From assembly GCA_037576215.1 (NCBI GenBank), contig JBANDB010000026.1, positions 1-15,987 on the forward strand: 15,987 bases of DNA. The letters are read 5' to 3'. The position numbers were made by a program, and so were the translations under genes. The DNA comes from Armillaria gallica. Taxonomy: Eukaryota; Basidiomycota; Agaricomycetes; Agaricales; Physalacriaceae. This document shows positions 8,078 through 15,222 of this stretch, piece after piece. How positions within the stretch are numbered: position 1 is the stretch's first letter; each line of letters begins with the position of its first letter. The notes under the pieces were generated by a model. It was not told where the DNA came from. It searched no databases and worked only from the letters and a program-made list of their open reading frames with translations.

Positions 8078-10434
8078 TCAAAGTCCTCCAGGGGGATGAC
8101 GTTGGAGAGGGGGGCTGCGTTCCGGCGGGAAGGCATCGGCAGGGATGTTGTTTCGAACTTGCCACTGGATAGCGCTATGGCACTCCGCGGCAAAATGAGC
8201 GACGGCGTTCGACTGTAAGGTGGAGGTAGAGAGGGCTTGTTGGGCCACTAGATAACGTCGGCGGTCAGCTTCGACTCGGACTCGGTAGGACTGAAGCATG
8301 GCGCGGGCCCGGTCCAGATCGCGCTCAAGGGTGACCCGGGACTGGTAGAAGTTGACGGGAGCGGTTAGGCCAGACGGAAGACGCGGCCAGTCTTCGGCAT
8401 CTAGGAGAGTGGGGGGCAGCGGCGGGTAGTTAGGGGAAGGCTGCGGGCAGGTCAGGAAAAATAATCCAAGGTGGAGGATTGACGTACCGGGCGGTAAGGC
8501 TGCCAGGCCAACGACGATGGGGTTTCTGACAACGCGCGTGCTACACGAGACATCCAGGGCGCGGCGCCGGAGGCAACGACAGGGCGAGGCGGGAGTGCAG
8601 GAGGCGCTTCGGGAAGATCGTGGTCCGGTTGGGAAACAGCAGGCGCAACGGCCAAAGGAACCGCCGGAGGACCAAAGTCGGACGTTAGATCGATGAGTCC
8701 CGGGGGAAGGCGAAGCGCGGCCGTCGGAACTGATGGAGGAACTGTCATAACTGGGGACCCCCTCGTCTTCGCCTTCGGTTCGCGTCAGCATCGGTTTCGG
8801 GGTCAGGCGAAGGGGGCGCGGCGGAGGGAACCGTGGGAGTGGCAGAGGACGAGGTGCTAGTGGACGCGTCGGAAGAACGGCCCGTGCTCGGAGCGGTGCT
8901 GGAGGGAACCTGACGAACAACGGTAACGGGAGGGAGGGAAGCCAAGGTAGGAGGAGAAGGAGCTGGTGGAGGCGGAGGGCTGGATCGTGTGGCGTGAGCA
9001 AGATAGGCGCGGGGGACAGGGGGCAGGATCACGAACGGTATAAGACGCGGATTGGGAGGCGGGCGAGCGGATCCGGAAGAGGGAGGGCGTTGCGGGCGCA
9101 GGACGTGGGACGAGGTCCCCGCGGGAGGGGTCGAAAGGCTCCGCGACCGTCTCGAAGGAGGCGCGTACTCACCACCGTCGGAAGGGCTGTCGTCTGCAGC
9201 GGGGTCAGCGGGGCGCTTGCGCTTAAGGGCGGGAGGAGGCCGAGCCCGAAAGCCAACACCGGCGGAGAAGCCGCGCTCGATCTCGGCACCTCTCCCGTGA
9301 AGCCGGAGGAACTCGCGGCGGCACGAACACGGGCAACACGAAGGGCAAGGCCCACGGCGTCGTGGTTGGCAGCTTTGCGATTACGTAAACTCGCGCCGGA
9401 CAAGGTGCAGCGTTTCGCGGCGACGGTACAGGGATGACAAGGCCGTTGGGGACCGGGGTACCAGCAAAAACCATCGATGTTCTTTATGATGCAGGAATCA
9501 CACTGCGGACAGATAAGGACAACCGATACACACACAAGGGACAGGCAAGGACTTACCGGGCCCTGCTCCGCGCGCGCGACGCCGGGTGGGGAAATCCAGG
9601 AGACGTATGGTTCCCTTGCCTGCGGGAATAGCGGTACCGGCTCCCCAGGCGGGGTTGTCAGGATGGAGCCGTGGAGTGCGTGGCGGAGGGATGAGGAACG
9701 CAAGGTCGGCCGGGGAAAACTGGTAAGGTAACTCAGGACCGGGCGGCAAGCAGTGGGACAAAGAAGTACGTACCTGCGAAGGGACCTGGAATGAGGCCAA
9801 TGCTCGCGCCACGTCATCGGCCACGGAAGGGTCGGGGCGTCGAGCCGGCCGTTTCGTAACAGTCTTAACACCCGTCGGTATTAGGGGGCGGCGAGCGGTG
9901 GCAGGGTCGGAGGCTGGTCGGACGCCCGTAGGAACCAACATGGAAGAAGCGGGGGATCGGGGGCGCGTCCCTTCCCTTTTTCGGCGGCGGTGTAGCGGGG
10001 GACTTCGGGGGGAGGGGGCACTGGTCGACGGCGCGGTAGTGGTTGGAGCGGGAGCAGGGAGCGTGGGAAGGGTGTCCAGCGCAAGGAGGGCCCGCTCTTC
10101 GGGAAGCTGAGGCACAGATCAATGATGTCACAGAAGGGGAGGCGGCGGAACGACATACCACCACGTCGTCTAGCCGGCGGGCCCACGGTTCGTCCCGACG
10201 GGGGCCCCAGCGACGAAGAAACTCACGGCGAGCCTCGGCATACCGTGGCCACTGCACCCCGTGCTCGCGAAGGTCGTTCCAACTACCAATCAGACCGGCA
10301 AGGCCAAAGGCGGCCGTCTCGTCGTTAAACCCGCCCGAAGGGAGATGGGCAAGGCGGTCCAGGGCCTCGTCGGCTCGGGTCAGGTATTGATGGGCAAGGG
10401 ACGCACGGAAGGAATCGGCAGGAGGGTGGGACAT
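8078..10434 (-). CDS. Accessory unit 1: expanded family member with six-Cys cluster
   Basis: Function is unknown. The ATG at 10434 lies about 45 bp below a TATA box. Exon 1 (10434-10159) is the N-module: DEALDRLAHL, HGVQWPRYAEARREFLRRW, DEPWARRLDDVV. Intron 10107-10158 has a GTATGT donor. Exon 2 (10106-9774) is a Pro/Thr/Arg-rich linker. Intron 9720-9773 (GTACGT...CAG) has no stop and could be retained. Exon 3 is 9719-9557, followed by intron 9503-9556 (GTAAGT...GCAG). Exon 4 (9502-8488) opens with a C-x2-C-x8-C-x8-C-x2-C-x6-C cluster (9502-9407), then KRKRPAD and a long Ser/Pro region. Intron 8441-8487 has a GTACGT donor and CTGAC branch site. Exon 5 (8440-8078) is the C-module: DWPRLPSGLTAPVNF and an Arg-rich helix ending AECHSAIQW. 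Single-base frame conflicts lie near 9640, 9335, 8760 and 8703, so this copy is not continuously open. The exon model is hand-made. Confidence 0.62.
9407..9502 (-). other. Six-cysteine, zinc-binding-like cluster in unit 1
   Basis: Thirty-two residues carry six cysteines spaced 2, 8, 8, 2 and 6. The pattern resembles the fungal Zn(II)2Cys6 cluster (C-x2-C-x6-C-x5-12-C-x2-C-x6-8-C), but the first loop is two residues longer and fewer basic residues sit in it. Zinc binding is inferred; DNA binding is not shown. None of the other four units has this cluster. Confidence 0.55.
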
Positions 10435-10478
10435 AATGGCTGTGCGGAAAAGGGAGGAGAGGGCGAACGGCGCTGGCT

Positions 10479-10486
10479 ACTTATAG
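10479..10486 (-). promoter_or_regulatory. TATA box of accessory unit 1
   Basis: On the - strand CTATAAGT lies 45-52 bp upstream of the unit 1 ATG (10434). A 19-bp palindrome sits a further 34 bp upstream. Confidence 0.55.
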
Positions 10487-10519
10487 GAGCCGGCGCGAGA
10501 AGCCTAAACAAGACACCGA

Positions 10520-10538
10520 GCTTCCCTGTCAGGGAAGC
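10520..10538. promoter_or_regulatory. Perfect palindrome upstream of unit 1 promoter
   Basis: GCTTCCCTG and CAGGGAAGC are exact reverse complements around a single central T. The site lies 34 bp upstream of unit 1's TATA box, a plausible place for a dimeric transcription-factor site. Its role is inferred. Confidence 0.4.
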
Positions 10539-10601
10539 GCGCTTCTGGCCTGATCAACAATTCAGGGACGAGCTTCGAGAAAGCACTAACAATCGGCTAT
10601 C

Positions 10602-10637
10602 GACTGGGGGCAGTCTAATTTTAAAGTTTGGGGGAGA
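10602..10637 (+). other. Internal polypurine-tract-like element with upstream stem
   Basis: GACTG-gggg-CAGTC (10602-10615) is followed by AGTTTGGGGGAGA. The true 3' PPT region has GACTG-ggga-CAGTC (15188-15201) and AGTTTGGGGGAGGA. They share a 12-base identity (agtttgggggag) and nearly the same stem and spacing. The element lies between units 1 and 2 on the same strand as the real PPT. It could prime plus-strand synthesis internally or be a relic of an older 3' junction. Confidence 0.6.
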
Positions 10638-10678
10638 TGTAATGGAAACTACCGAACGCAAACTAGAAGCTAGGAGAA

Positions 10679-11464
10679 CTAGGCAGGACTAGGCGAACCG
10701 CGATGAACATAACCCTGGTCACGCTGCCACTCAAGAGCAAGCGCGCACTCCTCCTCATACCGAAGCAAGGCAAGGCACCGACCCCCGAACGCCCGGAGAT
10801 CATGCCGCGCCACAACTAACTGGTGGCGGGCATGATCAATACCGGTAAAAGCATTTTCTATAGCGGTACGGCACTGCCGCCAGTGACGATGAAGGCGGCC
10901 ACGGCTAGAGCGGAAATCAACGGGATACGGTAAAGCGGGCGGAAGCCAACCGGCATCATCAGGGAGGTGACGCGTGGGAGGACGGGAAGGTTCATCCTGA
11001 ATCGGAAACGTCTAATCAGTCAAAAAAAAGCAGAGAGGCCTAACACACAAGAAACATACGTCGGAAGATTCTGCGAAAGATTCTGTGGAGGAAACCGAAA
11101 TAGGGGAGGAAGGACGATCTCCACGCGAAGCGCGAGAGGAAAGGACAATCGGAAGGTCCAGGTCATCGGCGGCGGCCGACGCGACGAGGGACAAAGGGGG
11201 CGCCCAAGGGGCCTGTCGATTTCGCTCCCAACGTTCGACGAGGAGGTGCCGTACGCGGTCAAGTCGGGGCCAACTGCGACCGAGGCCTCGACCGGTGGTA
11301 CAAGAACGGTAAAGAACAGCAAGGTCCTCGACGACCTCACGGTCATTGAGGGGGTCGTCGGCACGGACGAGGATGGACGTCAGCAGGGGATCGGCCAAAG
11401 AAATAAAACTGCGAGCGGCTTCATCAAGGAGGCGGGAAATATCGGTGACAGGTTCGAGGGACAT
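10679..11464 (-). CDS. Accessory unit 2: intact two-exon family member (245 aa)
   Basis: Function is unknown. This is the only unit that is open throughout. I chose the ATG at 11464 (MSLEPVTD) because it lies 37 bp below a TATA box and matches the length of the sister genes. An in-frame ATG at 11548 is upstream of the TATA box. Exon 1 (11464-11060, 135 codons) has ADPLL, DREVVEDLAVL, RSWPRLDRVRHLLVERW and APWAPP, then a Ser/Arg-rich linker (SSRASRGDRPSS). Intron 11012-11059 (48 nt, phase 0) runs GTATGT...CTGATTAG. Exon 2 (11011-10679, 110 codons) has GWLPPALPYPVDF, an Arg/His-rich helix and LALLRYEEECALALEW. It lacks the first intron found in units 1, 3 and 4. No signal peptide or membrane segment is apparent. 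Confidence 0.75.
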
Positions 11465-11500
11465 ACCACAGGATGCGGTAAGCGGAGGACGGCACCAGAC

Positions 11501-11506
11501 TTTATA
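11501..11506 (-). promoter_or_regulatory. TATA box of accessory unit 2
   Basis: TATAAA on the - strand lies 37-42 bp upstream of the ATG at 11464. It implies a very short 5' UTR and argues against the upstream ATG at 11548. Confidence 0.6.
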
Positions 11507-11942
11507 AGGAAGGGGTAGCAGGCCCGGAACGAAAATACCGAAGTCCACGCAGGGTCATACCATGCATACCGCAAACCAAGTATAACGGAGGGTACCGGAC
11601 CAGGAAGTGGAATGGCAGAAAATAAACAACGAAACAACCGCGAATACAGGAGGCCAAGAAACCAACCCAGGTGGAGTACCGAGAGAAGGAGATAAGAACA
11701 CTAGAAATATGCCGAACGGATAGGTACCCCCTGCAGAACGCAAGCAAGGCAAGGACATCAACCGCGGAAACGAGCAGGGGGAACTTCACACCGCTTTAAC
11801 GGGTACGGAGGTGTGGAAGATTAGTGGTCAATGATGGACACGAGAAAACATGAGAGAAGAACCCGACTAACAAAAAACCGGAACTCATTCGGAAAAAGAA
11901 CAAAGCCTTGTGATTGCAATATTTTACGCTACGGTCTACACA
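11507..11942. other. Spacer between units 2 and 3
   Basis: It holds the upstream region of unit 2 and the 3' flank of unit 3. Open frames on either strand here show no family motif. I see nothing else I can name. Confidence 0.5.
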
Positions 11943-12832
11943 CTAGGCTACGACAAAATAGTGGCGGGGCGCGGGGGAAGGGGATACGGCGTCAGGCTCG
12001 GGGAAGGCATCAGGCGGGAAATGGTTATCGGCGTGCCAAGAGAGGGCGCTATCGCACTCCGCCTGGTACCGAATGAGGGCATCCATGCGGGTACTGAGGA
12101 TGTCGGCATCTTGACGGACCAGGGACAACCGAAGGCGCGAGGCTTTGGCGTCGGGGCGGAGGAGGCCGGCCAAGAGAGCGCGCGCGGTCGTGGAGACGGC
12201 GAAGGCTGGCCGGACTCTGACGAAATTCGATCGGAAAAGGTAGGCCGGCCGGGAGCCATTGCCAGTCGGAAGTACCGTGGAGGGAAGGAGGGCGCGGCGA
12301 AGGTAAGGGGGGGGGGAGATGGGGTAGGGGAAGGAAGCGGAGACGTGGGCAACGAGGGGGCGGAAAGCGTCCGCGAAGGCGAACGACTGACGAGGACAGG
12401 GGTGGCGGCCGTTGAAGGCGCGGGTACGGAAGGCGGCAACGACTGATACACGGTCCCCTCAACAAAGGATGGGTGCTCATCGGTAGCGGTCGCCTACAAA
12501 GCGAATAAGTCCAACGACTAAAAAGACAAAGGCAGCTCTCTCTGGCTTACCACGGCATCGCCTACGGAAGTCGCCCATGGTTCACGCGGATGAAGGAGCC
12601 ATCGCTCCACAAGCAAGCGCTGGGCTTCGGTACGGCGCGGCCAGACAATGCCTGGGAGCTGAACCTCGTCCCAGGTAACCAGAATGGCGGAAAGGCCCGT
12701 AACGATCTCCCGATCATAATCGAAGGAAGCGGCGCTAGCAATGAAGACGTCGAGGAGAGAGTCCGCCATGCGCGCAAAGGCGCGCGCATGGACGGTGGTC
12801 ACTGGCAGAATCGAGGACTCCGGAGAAGACAT
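11943..12832 (-). pseudogene. Accessory unit 3: family member with two frame breaks
   Basis: The ATG at 12832 (MSSPESS) lies 31 bp below a TATA box. Exon 1 (12832-12551, 94 codons) is a clear N-module: RMADSLLDVF, DREIVTGLSAIL, IVWPRRTEAQRLLVERW, REPWATSVGDAV. Intron 12494-12550 (57 nt) has a GTAAGC donor, a TTTGTAG acceptor and an in-frame stop. Exon 2 (12493-11943) begins ATATDEHPSFVEG, runs through a Pro/Ser linker and reaches the C-module DWQWLPAGLPFPIEF, then RLSLVRQDADIL and LIRYQAECDSALSW, ending PPDAFP. Two frame changes interrupt exon 2: one at a 10-base C run (about 12308-12317) and one in a CG/CT repeat near 12175-12185. The second intron of the sister genes is absent. As written the protein would be truncated. 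Confidence 0.65.
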
Positions 12833-12862
12833 GAAGTGGCCAAAGACCTCGAAGGGCCCTCC

Positions 12863-12868
12863 TTTATA
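12863..12868 (-). promoter_or_regulatory. TATA box of accessory unit 3
   Basis: CTTATAAAGG on the - strand places TATAAA 31-36 bp upstream of the unit 3 ATG. Confidence 0.6.
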
Positions 12869-13092
12869 AGGGAGCGGGAAGGACGGCGACCTGTGCACAT
12901 GAGGTCAGGGGCGCCAAAGAAGCAAAGGGCGGGCGCCCGAAGCGTAGGTGTCAGCTGTCAACCCGCCTGATGGAGCGTGCAACTATCAGGCTCCTTATGG
13001 GGAAAGAAGTACGGATTGGCGAGAACCCCACACAAAAGAAGGCGACAAAGAAGAAAAAGTGATATATTGGAAAAAACAGAAAAAACTTGAAG

Positions 13093-14029
13093 CTACGCTA
13101 ATGGCCTATCAATCGGGCGAATCGGGGGAAAAGGCGACCGGGAAGGGGAAACAATGAGAGCGGGCATGATTTCGTCGGGCAAGTGGTCCAACAGCTCGCA
13201 TTCCATGGCGCTGTCGCACTCTTGTAAGTAGCGGACGAGGGCGCTATGCCGCTCGTTACAGAGCCGTAACTCGCGACGGGTTAAGGCAAGCTGGCGGAGG
13301 CGGGACTGGATTTCGAGGCGCATAATATCCAGGTGTGCCAATGCGAGTTCGGAGACTCGGCGGAGAGAAGTCCGATTTTGAAGAAAGTCGACCGGAAAAG
13401 GGAGATCGGCGGGAATCCGTTGCTGGTCGGTAGGATCATGGAAGGTCGGGGGCGTAGTTGCTAAAAATCCAATGTCACAAGACGACCCGGGCAAGAAAGG
13501 GGCCAGGAAACGACCTACCCGGGAGCGCCGACCGTGTTGGGATGGGCCGCGGGTACGCGAAGCGGAGGAAGATCCGGAGAGGCCGGGCCGACGGGAGGCA
13601 AGATGGGCAGGGACGGAAGGGATATGGGGTGACTGACGGGGGGAGGGTGAAAGAAAGAGCCTTCCAGGAGGGAACTATCCTCAGCGACCGCCACGCGCTA
13701 AAGAAATGGTGAATGGCGCGACAGGGGAGGCGAAGGCAACCCACCACTGCCGATATAACGGTTGGCGACCAAGACTCGAGGTTGTGACGGAACCAGCGTT
13801 CAACGAGTACACGCTGGGCAATACGAGCACGGGGCCAAACTACTTCCCTTACTTGCCATTCCTCCCACACTCCTAGTAAGGCGGCAAGGCTATTTATGAG
13901 GGCCCGATCGTGCTCCGGAAAAGACGCGACAACAAGGATCGCCTCAAGACAGCGATCGGCCATACCGGTAAAAGCACGAGTACGGGCGACAGCAAAAGCA
14001 TAGAGGGGCGAAATAGGGGGAGGGACCAT
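13093..14029 (-). CDS. Accessory unit 4: three-exon family member
   Basis: Function is unknown. The ATG at 14029 (MVPPPISP) is 38 bp below TATAAGT. Exon 1 (14029-13745, 95 codons) is the N-module: GMADRCLEAIL, HDRALINSLAALL, VVWPRARIAQRVLVERW, LESWSP. Intron 13698-13744 (47 nt; weak GTGGGT donor, CTTTAG acceptor) sits exactly where units 1 and 3 have theirs. Exon 2 (13697-13519) gives VAVAEDSSLLEG, resembling ATDEHPSFVEG of unit 3, then a Pro-rich linker. Intron 13461-13518 (58 nt) has a GTAGGT donor and TTTTTAG acceptor. Exon 3 (13460-13093) has RIPADLPFPVDF, LRQLALTRRELRL, LVRYLQECDSAMECEL, LPDEIMP. With both introns removed, one single-base frame conflict remains between exons 2 and 3. If intron 1 is retained, the frame is open from ATG to stop (292 aa). 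Confidence 0.68.
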
Positions 14030-14066
14030 AACGACACAAAAAGACAGGCCACAATGGAAGATAAAA

Positions 14067-14073
14067 ACTTATA
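14067..14073 (-). promoter_or_regulatory. TATA box of accessory unit 4
   Basis: TATAAGT on the - strand lies 38-44 bp upstream of the ATG at 14029. Confidence 0.5.
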
Positions 14074-14286
14074 ACACAGAAGGAGGGGTAGCGGAGACGA
14101 GAAGACGGCGGCCCTTCAAAAGAAGGCCACCAGAAGCAGAAATCGCAAAGGATCGCCAAAGCACGGGCTCGCTCGGCACGGGCTGGAAGGGTCAACGACA
14201 TATGTGGCAACGGGCCCCAAGAAAAGAAATTGCTCGGGCTATGGACAACAAACGATTCGACTATCTACGGAAGGGGTCGGGGACTA

Positions 14287-15005
14287 CTAATTTGCGGCCA
14301 AAGCCTGTTCACACTCCTGCAGGTAACGCGTTAAAACGTCAAGACGTTCCGAAGTGGTATCCGCATCGCGACGAGTTAACGCTAAGCGACTAAAAATGGC
14401 CGCCAGCTCCGCCCGGGTCCGGTGGAAGAGATGGCGGGCCCGCTCCACAAGCACGGCTAACTGTTCACGCTCCCGGGGAATGGGGAAGGGTAGATCGGCC
14501 GGGAGCCAATGGCGGTCGGAGGCGCGAAGCACTGAGGAAGGGCGGAGCTGGGAAGACAGATTAACTACGGAAGTCGCAAAACAGACACCGAAGGACCTAC
14601 CGAAGGCGGCCGGGAGCCGACGACATGGGGGCGTGTGGAAGAAGACGGGCGGACAGACGTCGAGCCGGAAGGACGGGGCCATTGATAGTACGGGGGGGGG
14701 GGCGGGATGAACGGGGCGGGACCAGCAGTGGACGAAACACTAACCACTTGGGAAGTCACCGCGCGAGGCCAGATTTCAGTTTGGTGGAGGGACCAACGAT
14801 CCACTAGCAAATCCCAGGCAACACGGGAACGGGCCCACGACGCCCCCGCGTTGGTACACTTCCCACTGCTCCAGGAGCAATGCTAACCCTTCGACAACGG
14901 CGCGATCGTTGTTTGGCAAAGAAGAAGCGGCTACCGCCAAATCCAGCACGCGATCAGCAAGGCGGGAGAAGTCGACAGGAGAAGGGAGGGGTCGAGAGAA
15001 GACAT
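14287..15005 (-). pseudogene. Accessory unit 5: family member with compensating frame shifts
   Basis: The ATG at 15005 (MSSLDPS) matches the unit 3 start (MSSPESS). Exon 1 (15005-14601) is 405 nt, the same as unit 2. The N-module FSRLADRVLDLAV, NNDRAVVEGLALLLEQWEVY lies one frame away from the ATG. At a five-G run (minus strand, about 14849-14853) the homology returns to the ATG frame as SWARSRVAWDLLVDRWSLHQTEIWP. So there is a -1 change near 14965-14990 and a +1 change near 14850, which cancel in length but leave a stop in the ATG frame between them. Intron 14548-14600 (53 nt, phase 0) is GTAGGT...CCCAG. Exon 2 (14547-14287) has DRHWLPADLPFPI, LALTRRDADT, LTRYLQECEQAL and ends at TAG, shorter than its sisters. 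The promoter TATA is weak (CTTAAGTA near 15050-15058). Confidence 0.65.
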
Positions 15006-15179
15006 ATGGGAGGAGGGAGGACGGAGACCTGTTGCGCCACAAACAAGAGCTTACTTAAGGGGGCGATCTGTCCAAGAAGGGCCATCAGGCAGGTGACCCG
15101 GTATAGGACCACAAGAAAAATGGAAGCCTGATCGAAGAAGGAACTCAGCCGAAGTAACGAAGGAGCCGGGTGGGAGAAA

Positions 15180-15222
15180 CCGCGAGGACTGGGGACAGTC
15201 CAGATCTCAGTTTGGGGGAGGA
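15180..15222 (-). pseudogene. Possible sixth accessory fragment cut by the 3' LTR
   Basis: Read on the - strand this gives LPQTEIWTVPSPRG, against LHQTEIWPRAV in unit 5. At the DNA level about 20 of 22 bases match (CCTCC-CCAAACTGA-ATCTGG). It coincides with the polypurine tract. Either a sixth gene copy was cut by the LTR, or the PPT and the gene share sequence by duplication. It is too short to be sure. Confidence 0.35.
15214..15222 (+). other. Polypurine tract (plus-strand primer site)
   Basis: GGGGGAGGA lies directly before the 3' LTR (TGATAG at 15223), preceded by ttt. This is the position and composition of the RNase H-resistant primer for plus-strand DNA. A small inverted repeat GACTG-ggga-CAGTC lies at 15188-15201, and a copy of the arrangement exists at 10602-10637. 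Confidence 0.85.

Noticed and set aside
9167..9173. Intron donor GTGAGT in unit 1 exon 4
   Set aside because: The frame containing KRKRPAD stays open across it into the downstream Ser/Pro-rich region, so splicing is not needed.
8994..9437. Plus-strand open frames opposite the accessory genes (also 10043-10390, 10967-11518, 11910-12446, 12590-12970)
   Set aside because: They are Gly/Arg-rich mirror images of the Pro/Ser/Arg-rich - strand genes; the conserved motifs and splice signals are all on the - strand.
11507..11942. A sixth complete accessory unit between units 2 and 3
   Set aside because: None of the N-module or C-module motifs is present in any frame; it is a promoter and spacer region.
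8078..15005. The accessory block as an env gene
   Set aside because: It is antisense to pol, in five copies, and shows no signal peptide, membrane anchor or cleavage site.
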